Below, piece after piece: positions 37,001 through 44,925 of a stretch of 64,000 nt of DNA. Origin of the DNA: Flavobacterium luteolum (GTDB lineage: Bacteria > Bacteroidota > Bacteroidia > Flavobacteriales > Flavobacteriaceae); contig NZ_CP114286.1 in the NCBI RefSeq assembly GCF_027111275.1, forward strand, positions 5,070,501-5,134,500, in the 5' to 3' direction. The notes under the pieces were generated by a model. That model was given only the letters and a program-made list of their open reading frames with translations, searched no databases and was not told where the DNA came from. The number at the start of each line of letters is the position of its first letter. Position 1 is the first letter of the stretch. A program made the translations under genes and the position numbers.

Positions 37001-40000
37001 TTACACATATTTGTGGTCTAACGGAGGAAGTACCGCTACTGTAACCGGATTAATAGCTGGAACTTACAGTGTAAAAGTAACTGATGGAAACGGATGTTCA
37101 AATACAGCAAGTGTAACAATAGGACAGCCTTTAGCTCCTCTTACACTTACGAAAGGCACTATAAACAATACTTCTTGTTATGGAGGCGCTAATGGAACAG
37201 CAACGGTTATAGCATCAGGAGGAACTCCTAAATATTCTTATTCTTGGAATACAACTCCTGTTCAAAATACCGCTACCGCAACAGGTCTTTCTGCTGGTAC
37301 TTATAGGGTAACGGTAACCGATTTTTTTGGCTGTGAAGCAATCAGAGACTTTACCATATCTCAGCCACCTGCTCTATCAATAACTCCTAGCCAAACTAAT
37401 GTTTCTTGCAATGGAGGAACGAATGGTACGGCCTCGGCATCTGTTAGTGGAGGAACTGGAACTTATACTTACTCTTGGTCTCCTACTGGAGGAAATGCTG
37501 CAACAGCAACTGGTCTTCAAGCTGGTATCTATACGGTTACAGTTACAGACGCTAATCAATGTCAGGTTACAAAGAGTTATGATATTACGCAGCCACCAGT
37601 CCTAACAGCCACCCAATCACAAACAGAAGTGTTGTGCAACGGTTCTGCGACAGGTACAGCAACTGTTACCGCTTCTGGAGGATCTGGAAATTATAGTTAT
37701 TCATGGTCACCATCTGGAGGAACTGCTGCAACAGCAACTGGATTAGCCGCTAACACTTATACTTGTACCATCACAGATAAAAATGGTTGTTTCATAACAA
37801 AAACATTCACTATTTCTCAACCAACTGCTCCATTAACCGCTACTACTTCTCAAATTAACGCTACCTGTTCAACAGGCGGGCAAGCAGCTGTAGCACCAGC
37901 TGGGGGTGCGGGAGGTTATACTTACTTTTGGTCGCCTGGAGGTCAGACAACGCAAATCGTTACAGGTTTAGCCGCAGGTAGTTACAGCTGTAAAATTACA
38001 GATGCTAATCAATGTTCTATAACTAAGACTTTTAATATTAGCACTACCAATACACTAGTTGCTATTGCAGGTCAGACAAATATACTTTGCAATGGCGCAA
38101 ATACTGGCTCTGCTTGGGTTATGCCATCTGGAGCTCCAGGACCATTTACTTATGTTTGGTCTCCATCTGTAAGTAGTTCAGATACAGCAGCGAATCTTAG
38201 TGCCGGAAACTATTCGGTAACGATCACTTCTGCAAATGGGTGTTCTATTGTCAAGAATTTTACAATTACTGAACCTTCAGCAATTAATATAACTCCATCG
38301 CAAACAAATGTTAGCTGCAACGGCGGATCAAATGGATATGCTTCTGTAACTGTAACTGGAGGAACTGGAACTTACACCTATTCATGGTCTCCTTCTGGAG
38401 GAACTGCTGCAACTGCAAATGGACTTTCTGCTGGAACGTATATTGTAACTGTAACAGATGCAAAACAATGTACGAAAATACAAAGTTTTACCATAGCAGA
38501 ACCTGATGCACTTACTCCATCAGTATCTCAAACAGATGTTTCTTGCAATGGAGGTTCAAACGGATCTGCAACTGTAAGCGTTACAGGAGGAACTGGAACT
38601 TATAGCTACCAATGGTCTCCTTCTGGCGGAACTAACGCAACTGCCAGCGGATTATCGGCGGGAACCTATACTGTACTTATAAAGGATAGCAACTTATGTG
38701 AGGCGATAGCAAGTGTAACTATTGCTGAACCTGCCTTACTTACTGCGACAATAGACAAAACAGATGTTTTATGCAATCAGGCCAATAATGGTACTGCAAC
38801 CGTAATTCCTTCTGGAGGAACTGGAACTTATACTTACTCTTGGTCACCATCGGGAGGAACTGCTGCAACAGCAACAGGATTAAGTCCAAACACTTACTCT
38901 GTTACCGTAACCGATGCAAATGGATGTACTGTAACAGAAACTGTACAAATTACAGAACCTACGGCTCTTTCTGCTACAAACACACAAACAAATGTATCTT
39001 GTAACGGAGGAAGTAATGGTGCCGCATCTGTAGTGGCTTCTGGAGGAACAGGAACCTACAGCTATTTATGGGCGCCTTCTGGCGGAACTGCTGCAACAGC
39101 AACTGGTCTTACAGCAGGAACTTATACGGTAACCGTTACAGATGAAAACTTATGTTTTGTTACCAATACCATTACCATTACAGAACCTGATGCTTTAAAT
39201 TTAACTACAACTCCAGTAGACGTATCTTGCCATAACGGAAATAATGGCTCTGCCACTGTTAGCGTAACAGGTGGAACAGGTACTTACTCTTACTCTTGGT
39301 CTCCATCTGGTGGAAATGCAGCAACTGCAACTAATCTTACTGCGGGAACTTACACCGTAACGGTTACAGACGCGAATTCTTGCTCTGCTTCTGCAACTGT
39401 CAAAATAATGCAGCCTGCTAATCCAGTTATTTTAAATACTAATCCTGTTTCAGGAATAACAGTAACTGGAGCTTCTTTATCTGGTACTGCATCTTCTGAC
39501 GGAATAAACACAGATAATGGATCTTGTTTAACAGAGGTTGGTTTTGTATATGCACAGCATGCCAATCCAACAATTGATGACACTAAAATTAATGCTACAG
39601 CAACATTAGGAGCATTTACAAATTCTTTATCTGGATTAAGAGGAAATAAAACTTACTATGTTAGAGCGTATGCTGTAAACAGCAATGGTTTTGTCAATTA
39701 TGGAAACGAAGTAAGTTTTACAACAGAAAAATATACTCTTACTATAACGGCGACAACAGGTCATACCAAAGTGTATGGAACAGCCGATCCTGTATTCAAT
39801 TATACTGCTTCAGGTTTTGCCAACGGAGACACAAACTCAATACTTAGCGGTCTACTTACAAGAGATGCTGGAGAAAATGTTGGAAAATACAACATCAAAC
39901 TAGGAACAATCACTGCTGGTGCGGATTACGTAATTGCTTTTACTGAAGCAGAATTTGAAATTACAAAAGCTAACCAAACGATTACTTGGAATCAGACTCT

Positions 40001-40697
40001 AGAATTTGGCTGTGCCGATTCTAATAGTGTGGCTTTAACTGCAACAACCGACAGCGGTTTGCCAGTTTCTTATGCCATTGCAAATGCAGCATTGGGTACA
40101 ATTTCTGGATCGACATTAAATATTACAGAATCAGGAAACTCAACCATTACTGCAACACAAAATGGCGACGAAAATCATAATGCAGCGACAGCTATAGTTA
40201 AGCCATTAGAAATAAGCCAGTCCGGACTTGTTATACAGCAATGGGCAGATGTTCTGCTCTTTGACAACAAATCAAATAATTTTGTGGCTTGGCAATGGTA
40301 TAAAAACGGAACAGCTATTTCTGGCGCTACCCGTCAGTATTACAGCGAAATTCAGCCTTTAAATGGTACTTATTATGTAATTGCAAAAGACAAAAACGGA
40401 AATTCAATTAAATCTTGTCCAACTGAGACTACTGGAACGGCGTTCAGCAAGAAAATCAAAATCTATCCAAATCCAGTTAGACCAGGAGCAGAATTTACTT
40501 TAGAGTGTGATTTTAGCGAATCTCAACTAAACGGATCTGAGATAGTTATTTATGACATCACAGGAAAATTACTGCAGACTATTTCAAATGCAAAAGCCAA
40601 AAATCAGATTATTGCTCCGTCGCAGGCAGCCTTATACATTGTGGTTCTTAAACTGGCCGATGGTCAGCTTAAAACAATCAATTTATTGGTTAAATAA
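34026..40697 (+). CDS. Giant SprB-repeat cell-surface protein with T9SS type A sorting domain
   Basis: 2223 residues. Signal peptide to SIFAQ (about 21), then an N-terminal beta-sandwich-like region. Two related domains follow (CSGAPSAQQSFTVSGTNL and CPNLASTPQSFKVKAGQL). Four Ig-like units of about 95 residues come next (ITTQPSSTSVC...TASNATGYQWQV), and then about eleven SprB-type repeats of about 76 residues (SCNGGSNGSATVSVTGGTGT...AGTYTVTVTD). An MBG-like domain (TKVYGTADPVFNYTASGF) precedes the C-terminal type IX sorting domain (KIKIYPNPVRPG...KTINLLVK). Predicted to be exported by T9SS and displayed outside. SprB-type proteins act in gliding and adhesion; sprF-type genes are not next to it. 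Confidence 0.92.
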   Translation: MRKIYSIILVIFVFSSSIFAQSTETFETESAGSLSFTDNGVIFNITSQKGGTFAISAFSGTGWSGTAPDNKYIDNSNTADIGFPVQFTIKSTSSPFKLKSIYLLLRQSDLDTGAGTCTITGKLNGATVFTTTAISGFNTDNSISNGYTNIDLSTYGGLDYSNAIIDEYVISTTGTFEYAALDAMKWEKILSTINTTANLTTFAACSGAPSAQQSFTVSGTNLNSNVTITPPTGYEISQSSGSNFTSSITLTPGGSTLSPTQIYVRTNSSATNNPSGNIVIASPGAPSVTVAVSSTITSSPTVSQSPVSKVVCFGSNTTFSITDSGATSYQWYQDAAGIITPVSNGGTSPSFSNATTKTLSISNVNSSINGYKYYCIASNGSCSITTSAAVLTVSPEITSNVSANTPSTYGANDGTATVTVTGGSSPYFYSWAPSGGTRATASGLAPMTYTVTITDNFACTSTQTVIIAESPGASTSITSLSGFTTCPNLASTPQSFKVKAGQLSSTLDLSAPAGYEIATTAGGPYTPNLSIAPSGGIVTERNIFIRIATTATGTPSGNLTVSSTGIPTKNVALSGTITPVPAITTQPFSNTICAGGSTTFNITTTNATSYKWQADQGSGFRDILDGGPYSGATSTTLTITGATAAMRGYVYRALATNSCNTTAYSNNATLTVNSAPSITTQPSSTSVCIGDNTAFSVTASNATGYQWQVDQGSGFGPISNNAQFSGATTSTLTITGATAELGGYAYRVVVTGGCNPSATSGNVNLTIDSAPSITAQPSASSVCQGANTTFTATASNATGYQWQVDKGDDNGFANVSNGAPYSGVNNATLTITGATVAMNGYSYRAVVTGTCTPSVTSNSAILTVNSAPAITAQPSGTPICTGDNIAFSVTASNATGYQWQVSQGGGGFINISDSAVYSGVTTSTLSITGATAIMNGLLYRAVATGTCTPAAVSNSVVLTVNHINILTPKVDIACFGDATGQATANATGGTGSYTYLWSNGGSTATVTGLIAGTYSVKVTDGNGCSNTASVTIGQPLAPLTLTKGTINNTSCYGGANGTATVIASGGTPKYSYSWNTTPVQNTATATGLSAGTYRVTVTDFFGCEAIRDFTISQPPALSITPSQTNVSCNGGTNGTASASVSGGTGTYTYSWSPTGGNAATATGLQAGIYTVTVTDANQCQVTKSYDITQPPVLTATQSQTEVLCNGSATGTATVTASGGSGNYSYSWSPSGGTAATATGLAANTYTCTITDKNGCFITKTFTISQPTAPLTATTSQINATCSTGGQAAVAPAGGAGGYTYFWSPGGQTTQIVTGLAAGSYSCKITDANQCSITKTFNISTTNTLVAIAGQTNILCNGANTGSAWVMPSGAPGPFTYVWSPSVSSSDTAANLSAGNYSVTITSANGCSIVKNFTITEPSAINITPSQTNVSCNGGSNGYASVTVTGGTGTYTYSWSPSGGTAATANGLSAGTYIVTVTDAKQCTKIQSFTIAEPDALTPSVSQTDVSCNGGSNGSATVSVTGGTGTYSYQWSPSGGTNATASGLSAGTYTVLIKDSNLCEAIASVTIAEPALLTATIDKTDVLCNQANNGTATVIPSGGTGTYTYSWSPSGGTAATATGLSPNTYSVTVTDANGCTVTETVQITEPTALSATNTQTNVSCNGGSNGAASVVASGGTGTYSYLWAPSGGTAATATGLTAGTYTVTVTDENLCFVTNTITITEPDALNLTTTPVDVSCHNGNNGSATVSVTGGTGTYSYSWSPSGGNAATATNLTAGTYTVTVTDANSCSASATVKIMQPANPVILNTNPVSGITVTGASLSGTASSDGINTDNGSCLTEVGFVYAQHANPTIDDTKINATATLGAFTNSLSGLRGNKTYYVRAYAVNSNGFVNYGNEVSFTTEKYTLTITATTGHTKVYGTADPVFNYTASGFANGDTNSILSGLLTRDAGENVGKYNIKLGTITAGADYVIAFTEAEFEITKANQTITWNQTLEFGCADSNSVALTATTDSGLPVSYAIANAALGTISGSTLNITESGNSTITATQNGDENHNAATAIVKPLEISQSGLVIQQWADVLLFDNKSNNFVAWQWYKNGTAISGATRQYYSEIQPLNGTYYVIAKDKNGNSIKSCPTETTGTAFSKKIKIYPNPVRPGAEFTLECDFSESQLNGSEIVIYDITGKLLQTISNAKAKNQIIAPSQAALYIVVLKLADGQLKTINLLVK
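35765..36908 (+). repeat. Four tandem Ig-like repeats inside the giant adhesin gene
   Basis: Four in-frame units of about 280-300 nt, each encoding ITxQPs...C.G.xtxF.xTasNATxYxWQv...GxCxP. Spacing and residue pattern are regular; nucleotide identity is high in the GCAACAGGATATCAATGGCAG part. Confidence 0.75.
36908..39420 (+). repeat. About eleven tandem SprB-type repeats inside the giant adhesin gene
   Basis: Units of about 228 nt, each encoding a Cys near the start (SCNGG), GGTGTY-YSWSPSGG, AGTYTVTVTDAN-C and a spacer with EP or QP. A degenerate twelfth unit lies at about 35210-35435. The near-identical stretches are a likely substrate for recombination or misassembly. Confidence 0.85.
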
Positions 40698-40726
40698 AAA
40701 TGAGATTTAATTTAAAATTACAAGTA

Positions 40727-42043
40727 ATGAAGATTAAAACCACTATAGCTATACTACTGCTGTTTAGCGTCACAATAAAAGCACAGGAAATTAATTTTAA
40801 AATTAATGGCGGTCCGTCGGGTATTCTCTATGATAGTACTATTGGAGACGGTAAACTGAAATTTGGCGGAGGAATAGGTGTTGGATACACCTATTTCTTC
40901 AGCGATCACTGGGGAATCTCAACAGGAGTTGATGTTACGTACAATCAAAATAGTTTTAAGTTGAATAACGGAACTACAATCTCAACTTATGAAGTTGACG
41001 ACCAGACTTCTGCATTTGAGTATCAAGTAACACCAACTAATTATAAAGAAGAACAGCATTTTATTGGTGTAGCGATTCCGTTAATGATGCAATACAGAAC
41101 CTCAATTGCTTCTCAGACACAATTGTATTTTGGATTTGGAGGAAAAATTATGTTTCCTGGAAAACAAACAGTAAAAGCTTCTGCTTCTGAGTTGCAACTG
41201 AGCGGTTATTATCCAGATTTAAATCTTTTGATTGATGATCTGCCTTCTCACGGATTTGGCAAAGTAACCAACTGGCAGGATAAAACAACGGTAAGCTTAG
41301 ATCCAGCTTTTATGTTAAGTTTTGAAACTGGTCTTACATTCAAATTAAAAGAGAAAACAAAGCTTTACACTGGTTTGTATGTTGATTACGGTTTAACTGA
41401 TTTAGCAAAAGAAACGCCAAGCACCAATATCGTGGCATACGATCCAAACGGGCTTGACAATATTCAGGCAAACGGCACAATTGGAAATAGTAAAATAGTT
41501 CAGGAAAGCCGTTATTTATCTGCTGGTATTCAGCTGAAATTAGGCTTTTCATTAGCAAAAGAAAGACAAGAACCAATTCAGCCAAAAGCAGAAACAGTTA
41601 CTCAGACAGAGACAGTTCCTGTTCAGCAGCAAGCTCCAGTACAGCAAAAAACTGTTGAAACTCCGCCTGCCAAAAAAGAACTGACAGCTACTGAAAAAAC
41701 CTATGTTGAAAAGCCTCTTGCGTTTCAAGAAGTCGGAAATACCAGCGTAACGCCAGAACTTGCTTCAAGATTAGATGAAATTGCTAAAATCTTAAAAACA
41801 AATCAAGATACAGAACTGAATATTACTGGGTATACTTGCGATATAGGAACAGAAAAACGCAATCTTGAAATTGGAATGAAAAGAGCCGAAGCTGTTGCCG
41901 AGTATTTAAAAAATAAAGGAATAGAATCTAACCGTATGCATTTATTTTCAAAAGGAGAAAGCGAACCTTTGGTTCCTAATACTCCAGCAGAAAATAAACC
42001 TTTAAACAGAAGGGTTTCGCTTATACTGATAGACGCACAATAA
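40727..42043 (+). CDS. Outer-membrane beta-barrel protein with OmpA peptidoglycan-binding domain
   Basis: 438 residues from the ATG at 40727, preferred over 40700 because it gives a clean signal peptide (KIKTTIAILLLFSVTIKAQ). Residues about 22-270 form a PorT-like beta-barrel (GGGIGVGYTYFFSDHWGIS, FGFGGKIMFPG). A Pro/Gln/Thr/Val-rich linker (VPVQQQAPVQQKTVETPPAK) follows. The C-terminal OmpA domain has LNITGYTCDIG, RAEAVAEYLKNKGI and NRRVSLILI. It anchors in both outer membrane and cell wall. It starts 29 nt after the adhesin stop and is probably its envelope partner; this is inference from the operon. Confidence 0.9.
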   Translation: MKIKTTIAILLLFSVTIKAQEINFKINGGPSGILYDSTIGDGKLKFGGGIGVGYTYFFSDHWGISTGVDVTYNQNSFKLNNGTTISTYEVDDQTSAFEYQVTPTNYKEEQHFIGVAIPLMMQYRTSIASQTQLYFGFGGKIMFPGKQTVKASASELQLSGYYPDLNLLIDDLPSHGFGKVTNWQDKTTVSLDPAFMLSFETGLTFKLKEKTKLYTGLYVDYGLTDLAKETPSTNIVAYDPNGLDNIQANGTIGNSKIVQESRYLSAGIQLKLGFSLAKERQEPIQPKAETVTQTETVPVQQQAPVQQKTVETPPAKKELTATEKTYVEKPLAFQEVGNTSVTPELASRLDEIAKILKTNQDTELNITGYTCDIGTEKRNLEIGMKRAEAVAEYLKNKGIESNRMHLFSKGESEPLVPNTPAENKPLNRRVSLILIDAQ

Positions 42044-42065
42044 TTTTTTTAATCTTCAATTGTAT

Positions 42066-42106
42066 AAAGCATGATGCAAGAGTTTAGCTCTTCATCATGC
42101 TTTTTC
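42066..42106 (+). terminator. Intrinsic terminator of the adhesin operon
   Basis: AAAGCATGATG (42066-42076) pairs with CATCATGCTTT (42093-42103), with an inner AAGAG/CTCTT pairing and a T run. Confidence 0.8.
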
Positions 42107-42294
42107 ATTTTCATAAAACGCTCCTTTATCGCACCATTATTTTCCAAATTTCATTTGAGTAAATTTTTATTTAAAAAACAAATCAAAAGCTAACAATTAT
42201 CATATTTTCTTTCTTTTTTAATTCCTTCATTTGTTTTAATTAAAACAATACCAAACACTTAACCAATTTCAAATAACGTATTAATTGTTTCGCT

Positions 42295-42891
42295 ATGCAC
42301 ATTGATACTGATTTGCTTTATACATGGGGAGCTGTAGCCAAAAAGGTTCCTAAAAACACCATTATTTTTTTTGAAAATGATGTTGCTCTTTCCTATTTTC
42401 AAATTTTAGAAGGAACTGTAAAAATGAGTTATACCAATGAAGATGGTAAAGATTTGACCGTTGGCATCTTTAATAACGGAAATAGTTTTGGCGAACCGCC
42501 ACTTTTTATCGGGCAGCCCTACCCCGCTTCAGCAATTGCCCAGACGGACTGCGTTATTTTGAAATTATCCAAAACAAACTTTTTTTCTTTTCTTGAAGAA
42601 AACCCCGAAATGCAATTTAAGATACTCAAATTATTTGCATGGAAAATCTATAATAAAATTGTTTTTTCTAAAAATATAGTCAATCATAAACCGGAGCATC
42701 GCATTCAGTATTTTTTAGATAACTTAAAAAAACAGCATGATATCGCGTCTTGCACAAAAATGAAAATTCCGTATACTAGACAAGAAATTGCAGATTTTAC
42801 AGGTCTTCGCGTAGAAACCGTAATACGAACATTATCTCTTATGAATAAGAACAAAAAAATTGAAATCGTAGATCATAAATTATTTTATTAA
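42295..42891 (+). CDS. Crp/Fnr-family transcriptional regulator
   Basis: 198 residues. An N-terminal cyclic-nucleotide-binding-like beta-roll (FFENDVALSYFQILEGTVKMSY, FGEPPLFIGQPYPASAIAQ) is followed by a dimerisation helix and a winged helix-turn-helix. The latter has PYTRQEIADFTGLRVETVIRTL, the usual Crp/Fnr recognition helix position. Only two Cys are present (TDCV, ASCTK), so an Fnr-type 4Fe-4S cluster is unlikely; haem or another ligand is possible, as in Dnr-like members. It sits beside the nos operon, and three palindromes of Crp/Fnr size lie nearby, so it is the likely activator of the nos, copper and nadA promoters. Confidence 0.88.
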   Translation: MHIDTDLLYTWGAVAKKVPKNTIIFFENDVALSYFQILEGTVKMSYTNEDGKDLTVGIFNNGNSFGEPPLFIGQPYPASAIAQTDCVILKLSKTNFFSFLEENPEMQFKILKLFAWKIYNKIVFSKNIVNHKPEHRIQYFLDNLKKQHDIASCTKMKIPYTRQEIADFTGLRVETVIRTLSLMNKNKKIEIVDHKLFY

Positions 42892-42915
42892 TATTAATAT
42901 TAATATTAATATTAA
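42887..42915. repeat. Short tandem repeat (TTAATA)n
   Basis: About five copies of TTAATA overlap the last codons and stop of the Crp/Fnr gene. It may vary in copy number by slippage, affecting only the end of the protein and the spacer to the palindrome at 42920. Confidence 0.8.
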
Positions 42916-42919
42916 TGCT

Positions 42920-42935
42920 TATGATTTGAATCATA
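42920..42935. promoter_or_regulatory. Crp/Fnr-type palindrome 1 (upstream of putative small RNA)
   Basis: TATGATT-TG-AATCATA, a perfect 7-2-7 palindrome centred at 42927.5. A box TTTATTTG (42957-42964, 5 of 6 informative bases of TAnnTTTG) is centred exactly 33 nt downstream. That is the geometry of a class II site near -41.5. The minus direction has no matching box. Confidence 0.7.
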
Positions 42936-42969
42936 CCCTAAAAATTCTATTTTTTCTTTATTTGTATAA

Positions 42970-43048
42970 GAGTAAAAGAAATTATTAATTCAGTTCTAAT
43001 ATCTTTAAAAATAAAAACGGGAGCTTTAAAAAAGTTCCCGTTTTAATA
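42970..43048 (+). ncRNA. Putative anaerobically induced small RNA (about 75-80 nt)
   Basis: Predicted start near 42970 from the Crp/Fnr palindrome at 42920-42935 and the -7 box at 42957-42964. Predicted end is at the hairpin 43014-43044 with its T run. The stretch has no ATG-initiated frame and lies between the convergent Crp/Fnr and truncated haemoglobin genes, so it is not a leader of either. Geometry matches the other three predicted promoters of the block. The alternative is that only the terminator is functional here and the site is fortuitous. The ends are approximate. Confidence 0.45.
43014..43044. terminator. Bidirectional terminator between the regulator/sRNA and the nos operon end
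   Basis: AAAACGGGA (43014-43022) pairs with TCCCGTTTT (43036-43044), extended by inner pairs to GCTTT/AAAGT. T-rich tracts lie on both sides. On the minus strand it ends the nos-haemoglobin operon. Confidence 0.8.
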
Positions 43049-43420
43049 TTAAGAAATGACTTTGTTCATCATCCATTTTGAAATATTTTCTGCCCTTACT
43101 TTTATCTCATCGGCTTTTTCTCCTTCAAACAAATCATCTACTGTCTTTTTCCAAAGTTTTGTCCAATGTTTAAAATGAGCTTCTGTTAGCGCACTTTTCT
43201 GATCTAACATTCGATGTTTCAACATAGGATTACCATCAAAATTTCCTGTATGAAAAAGTATGTTATCCCAAAAATCATACATAATCGGGAGGTGTTTTTG
43301 CCAATTGACCATCGCCACATCTGTAAACAAATACCCTATAGTCAAATCTGATTTTACCTTTAAGTAAAAAGAATCGACCAATACAATTATGTCATCTTTA
43401 TTTTTAATATCTGTTTTCAT
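43049..43420 (-). CDS. Group III truncated haemoglobin
   Basis: 123 residues from the ATG at 43418-43420; an upstream start at 43471 would overlap nosY and is rejected. The 2-on-2 globin of group III is recognised by NWQKHLPIMYDFWDNILFHTGNFDGN and the segment LTEAHFKHWTKLW, with the haem-binding histidine in the latter. Such globins bind O2 or NO; a role in NO handling fits the position 31 nt after nosY at the end of the denitrification operon. Cytoplasmic, no signal peptide. Confidence 0.9.
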   Translation of the reverse strand: MKTDIKNKDDIIVLVDSFYLKVKSDLTIGYLFTDVAMVNWQKHLPIMYDFWDNILFHTGNFDGNPMLKHRMLDQKSALTEAHFKHWTKLWKKTVDDLFEGEKADEIKVRAENISKWMMNKVIS

Positions 43421-43451
43421 ATTTCTTTTGTTCTGAATAAATAATAAAAGA

Positions 43452-44219
43452 TTAAAGATCCTTACGGTCAAATTTTCTAACCGAAATTACAAACGGAACA
43501 GCAATCCACAAAATGAGCAGCAGAAAAGAAATCAGCAACCCGACAGTTGTTCCGAAAAAATCTTTGAAAATGGCTCCAGTATAGCCCATCATGGCAGACT
43601 GATCCAGATGCAACAGTATTTGTATTCTAGCCAAATCAATTGGACTTGATGCTGTAACACCAACCATAGCTTCTTCAATTGGGTATTCTGCAAACTGAAA
43701 CAAAAGGAACAATACAATGGCATCAAATAGTATCGCAAAATACATCCAAAATAAAATTGCCAGACCTATTCCTTTTGCTTTATCTCGAGTTAAAATACAG
43801 CTCAAAAAAGCCAGCGATACAAAAACAATCGAAATTAGACTTCCAGACAGCAGCATCATCAATCCTGCCATTCCTGGCGCATTTAATAAAAGAGGAATTC
43901 CTGCTCCCAGAAAAAAAGCCAAAAGCATCGCTATAGAAAGTCCTGTAAACAAACTAATCCAGATTTTTTTTCTTTTGATAGGCTGGCTCAGTAACAGTTC
44001 TATAAACTCGGAACTGTTGTAAATATAAATGGTTGAAAAAAGTATCGATACCAGCGGAACTGTGAATAAAATAACATTCAAAACAGTCAATAAACCTTTG
44101 GCTGTATTATCTTCCAGCATAAAAGATCCCCAAGAAAGCAATGCGAGAATTAATGCATAACTCACAACAATCTTGTTTTTAAGAATATCCAGTAAGACTA
44201 TTTTAATTATTCTGTTCAT
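43452..44219 (-). CDS. nosY: NosY, ABC permease for nitrous oxide reductase maturation
   Basis: 255 residues with six predicted membrane helices, ABC-2 type. The start MNRIIKIVLLDILKNKIVVSYA and the motif LLSQPIKRKKIWISLF are typical of NosY. With NosF it forms the transporter that works with NosD in NosZ copper-site assembly. It overlaps nosF by 17 nt, indicating translational coupling. Confidence 0.92.
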   Translation of the reverse strand: MNRIIKIVLLDILKNKIVVSYALILALLSWGSFMLEDNTAKGLLTVLNVILFTVPLVSILFSTIYIYNSSEFIELLLSQPIKRKKIWISLFTGLSIAMLLAFFLGAGIPLLLNAPGMAGLMMLLSGSLISIVFVSLAFLSCILTRDKAKGIGLAILFWMYFAILFDAIVLFLLFQFAEYPIEEAMVGVTASSPIDLARIQILLHLDQSAMMGYTGAIFKDFFGTTVGLLISFLLLILWIAVPFVISVRKFDRKDL

Positions 44220-44925
44220 GCTGTTTTTCTTTTAATATTGTGGCAATAGATTTTGAAATTTTAGTTTCTCCAGTTGATTCCAAAAGATCTTTTATAGTTT
44301 TATGAAAATGTACTTTTCCGTCCTGCATAAAAATGATTTGAGTAATCATATCGTCCAGTTCACTTAGCAAATGCGAAGTAATCAAGATTAATTTTCCTTT
44401 GTTTTTCTCTTTAATGATTTTCTCCTTCAAGATTTCAGCTGCCAATGGATCTAGTCCTGCAGTCGGTTCGTCTAGTATTAAAACATCTGGGTTAAAAAGG
44501 AAAGCTAATGTTGCACTTACTTTCTGCGTTGTTCCCCCAGAAAGTGTCCTCATTTGTTTGTCGCTCATTTTATCCAATTTGAAAGCTTTAATCAAATCTT
44601 CATCCAATTCCTTCTTCGAATTCCGAATCTGCTTGATCATTTCTATAATCTGAGAAATAGTCATATTATCAGGATAACGGCCAATTTGGGGCATGTACCC
44701 TATTTTATTTCGATATTCGAACTTCTTTAAAATAGATTCTTCATAAAGTAAAATATCACCACTGTCAGGCAATACCATTCCTAAGATCGATTTTATCAAA
44801 GTTGTTTTTCCACAGCCATTCGGACCTATAAGCGCAATGCATTCTCCTGCTTTAAACTTCAGGTTAACATCTTGTAAAACCTGAAGTCTTCCAAATTTTT
44901 TATTTATATTTTTTAAAGTAATCAT
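44203..44925 (-). CDS. nosF: NosF, ABC ATPase for nitrous oxide reductase maturation
   Basis: 240 residues. Walker A is LIGPNGCGKTTLIKSI (about residues 32-47), the Q-loop YMPQIGRYPDN, the signature LSGGTTQKVSATLAFLF, Walker B VLILDEPTAGLDP and the H-loop ILITSHLLSEL. It powers NosY. It overlaps nosD by 4 nt and nosY by 17 nt. Cytoplasmic face of the inner membrane. Confidence 0.93.
   Translation of the reverse strand: MITLKNINKKFGRLQVLQDVNLKFKAGECIALIGPNGCGKTTLIKSILGMVLPDSGDILLYEESILKKFEYRNKIGYMPQIGRYPDNMTISQIIEMIKQIRNSKKELDEDLIKAFKLDKMSDKQMRTLSGGTTQKVSATLAFLFNPDVLILDEPTAGLDPLAAEILKEKIIKEKNKGKLILITSHLLSELDDMITQIIFMQDGKVHFHKTIKDLLESTGETKISKSIATILKEKQHEQNN

Noticed and set aside
37399..37605. 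Open frames on both strands within the SprB-repeat region
   Set aside because: Low-complexity shadows of the adhesin reading frame.
36908..39420. Regular repeat array that might suggest CRISPR
   Set aside because: Units are about 228 nt, in frame, and encode SprB-type protein repeats; no short direct repeats with unique spacers.
43421..43471. Longer start for the truncated haemoglobin at 43471
   Set aside because: It would overlap the nosY coding end and adds residues with no globin similarity.
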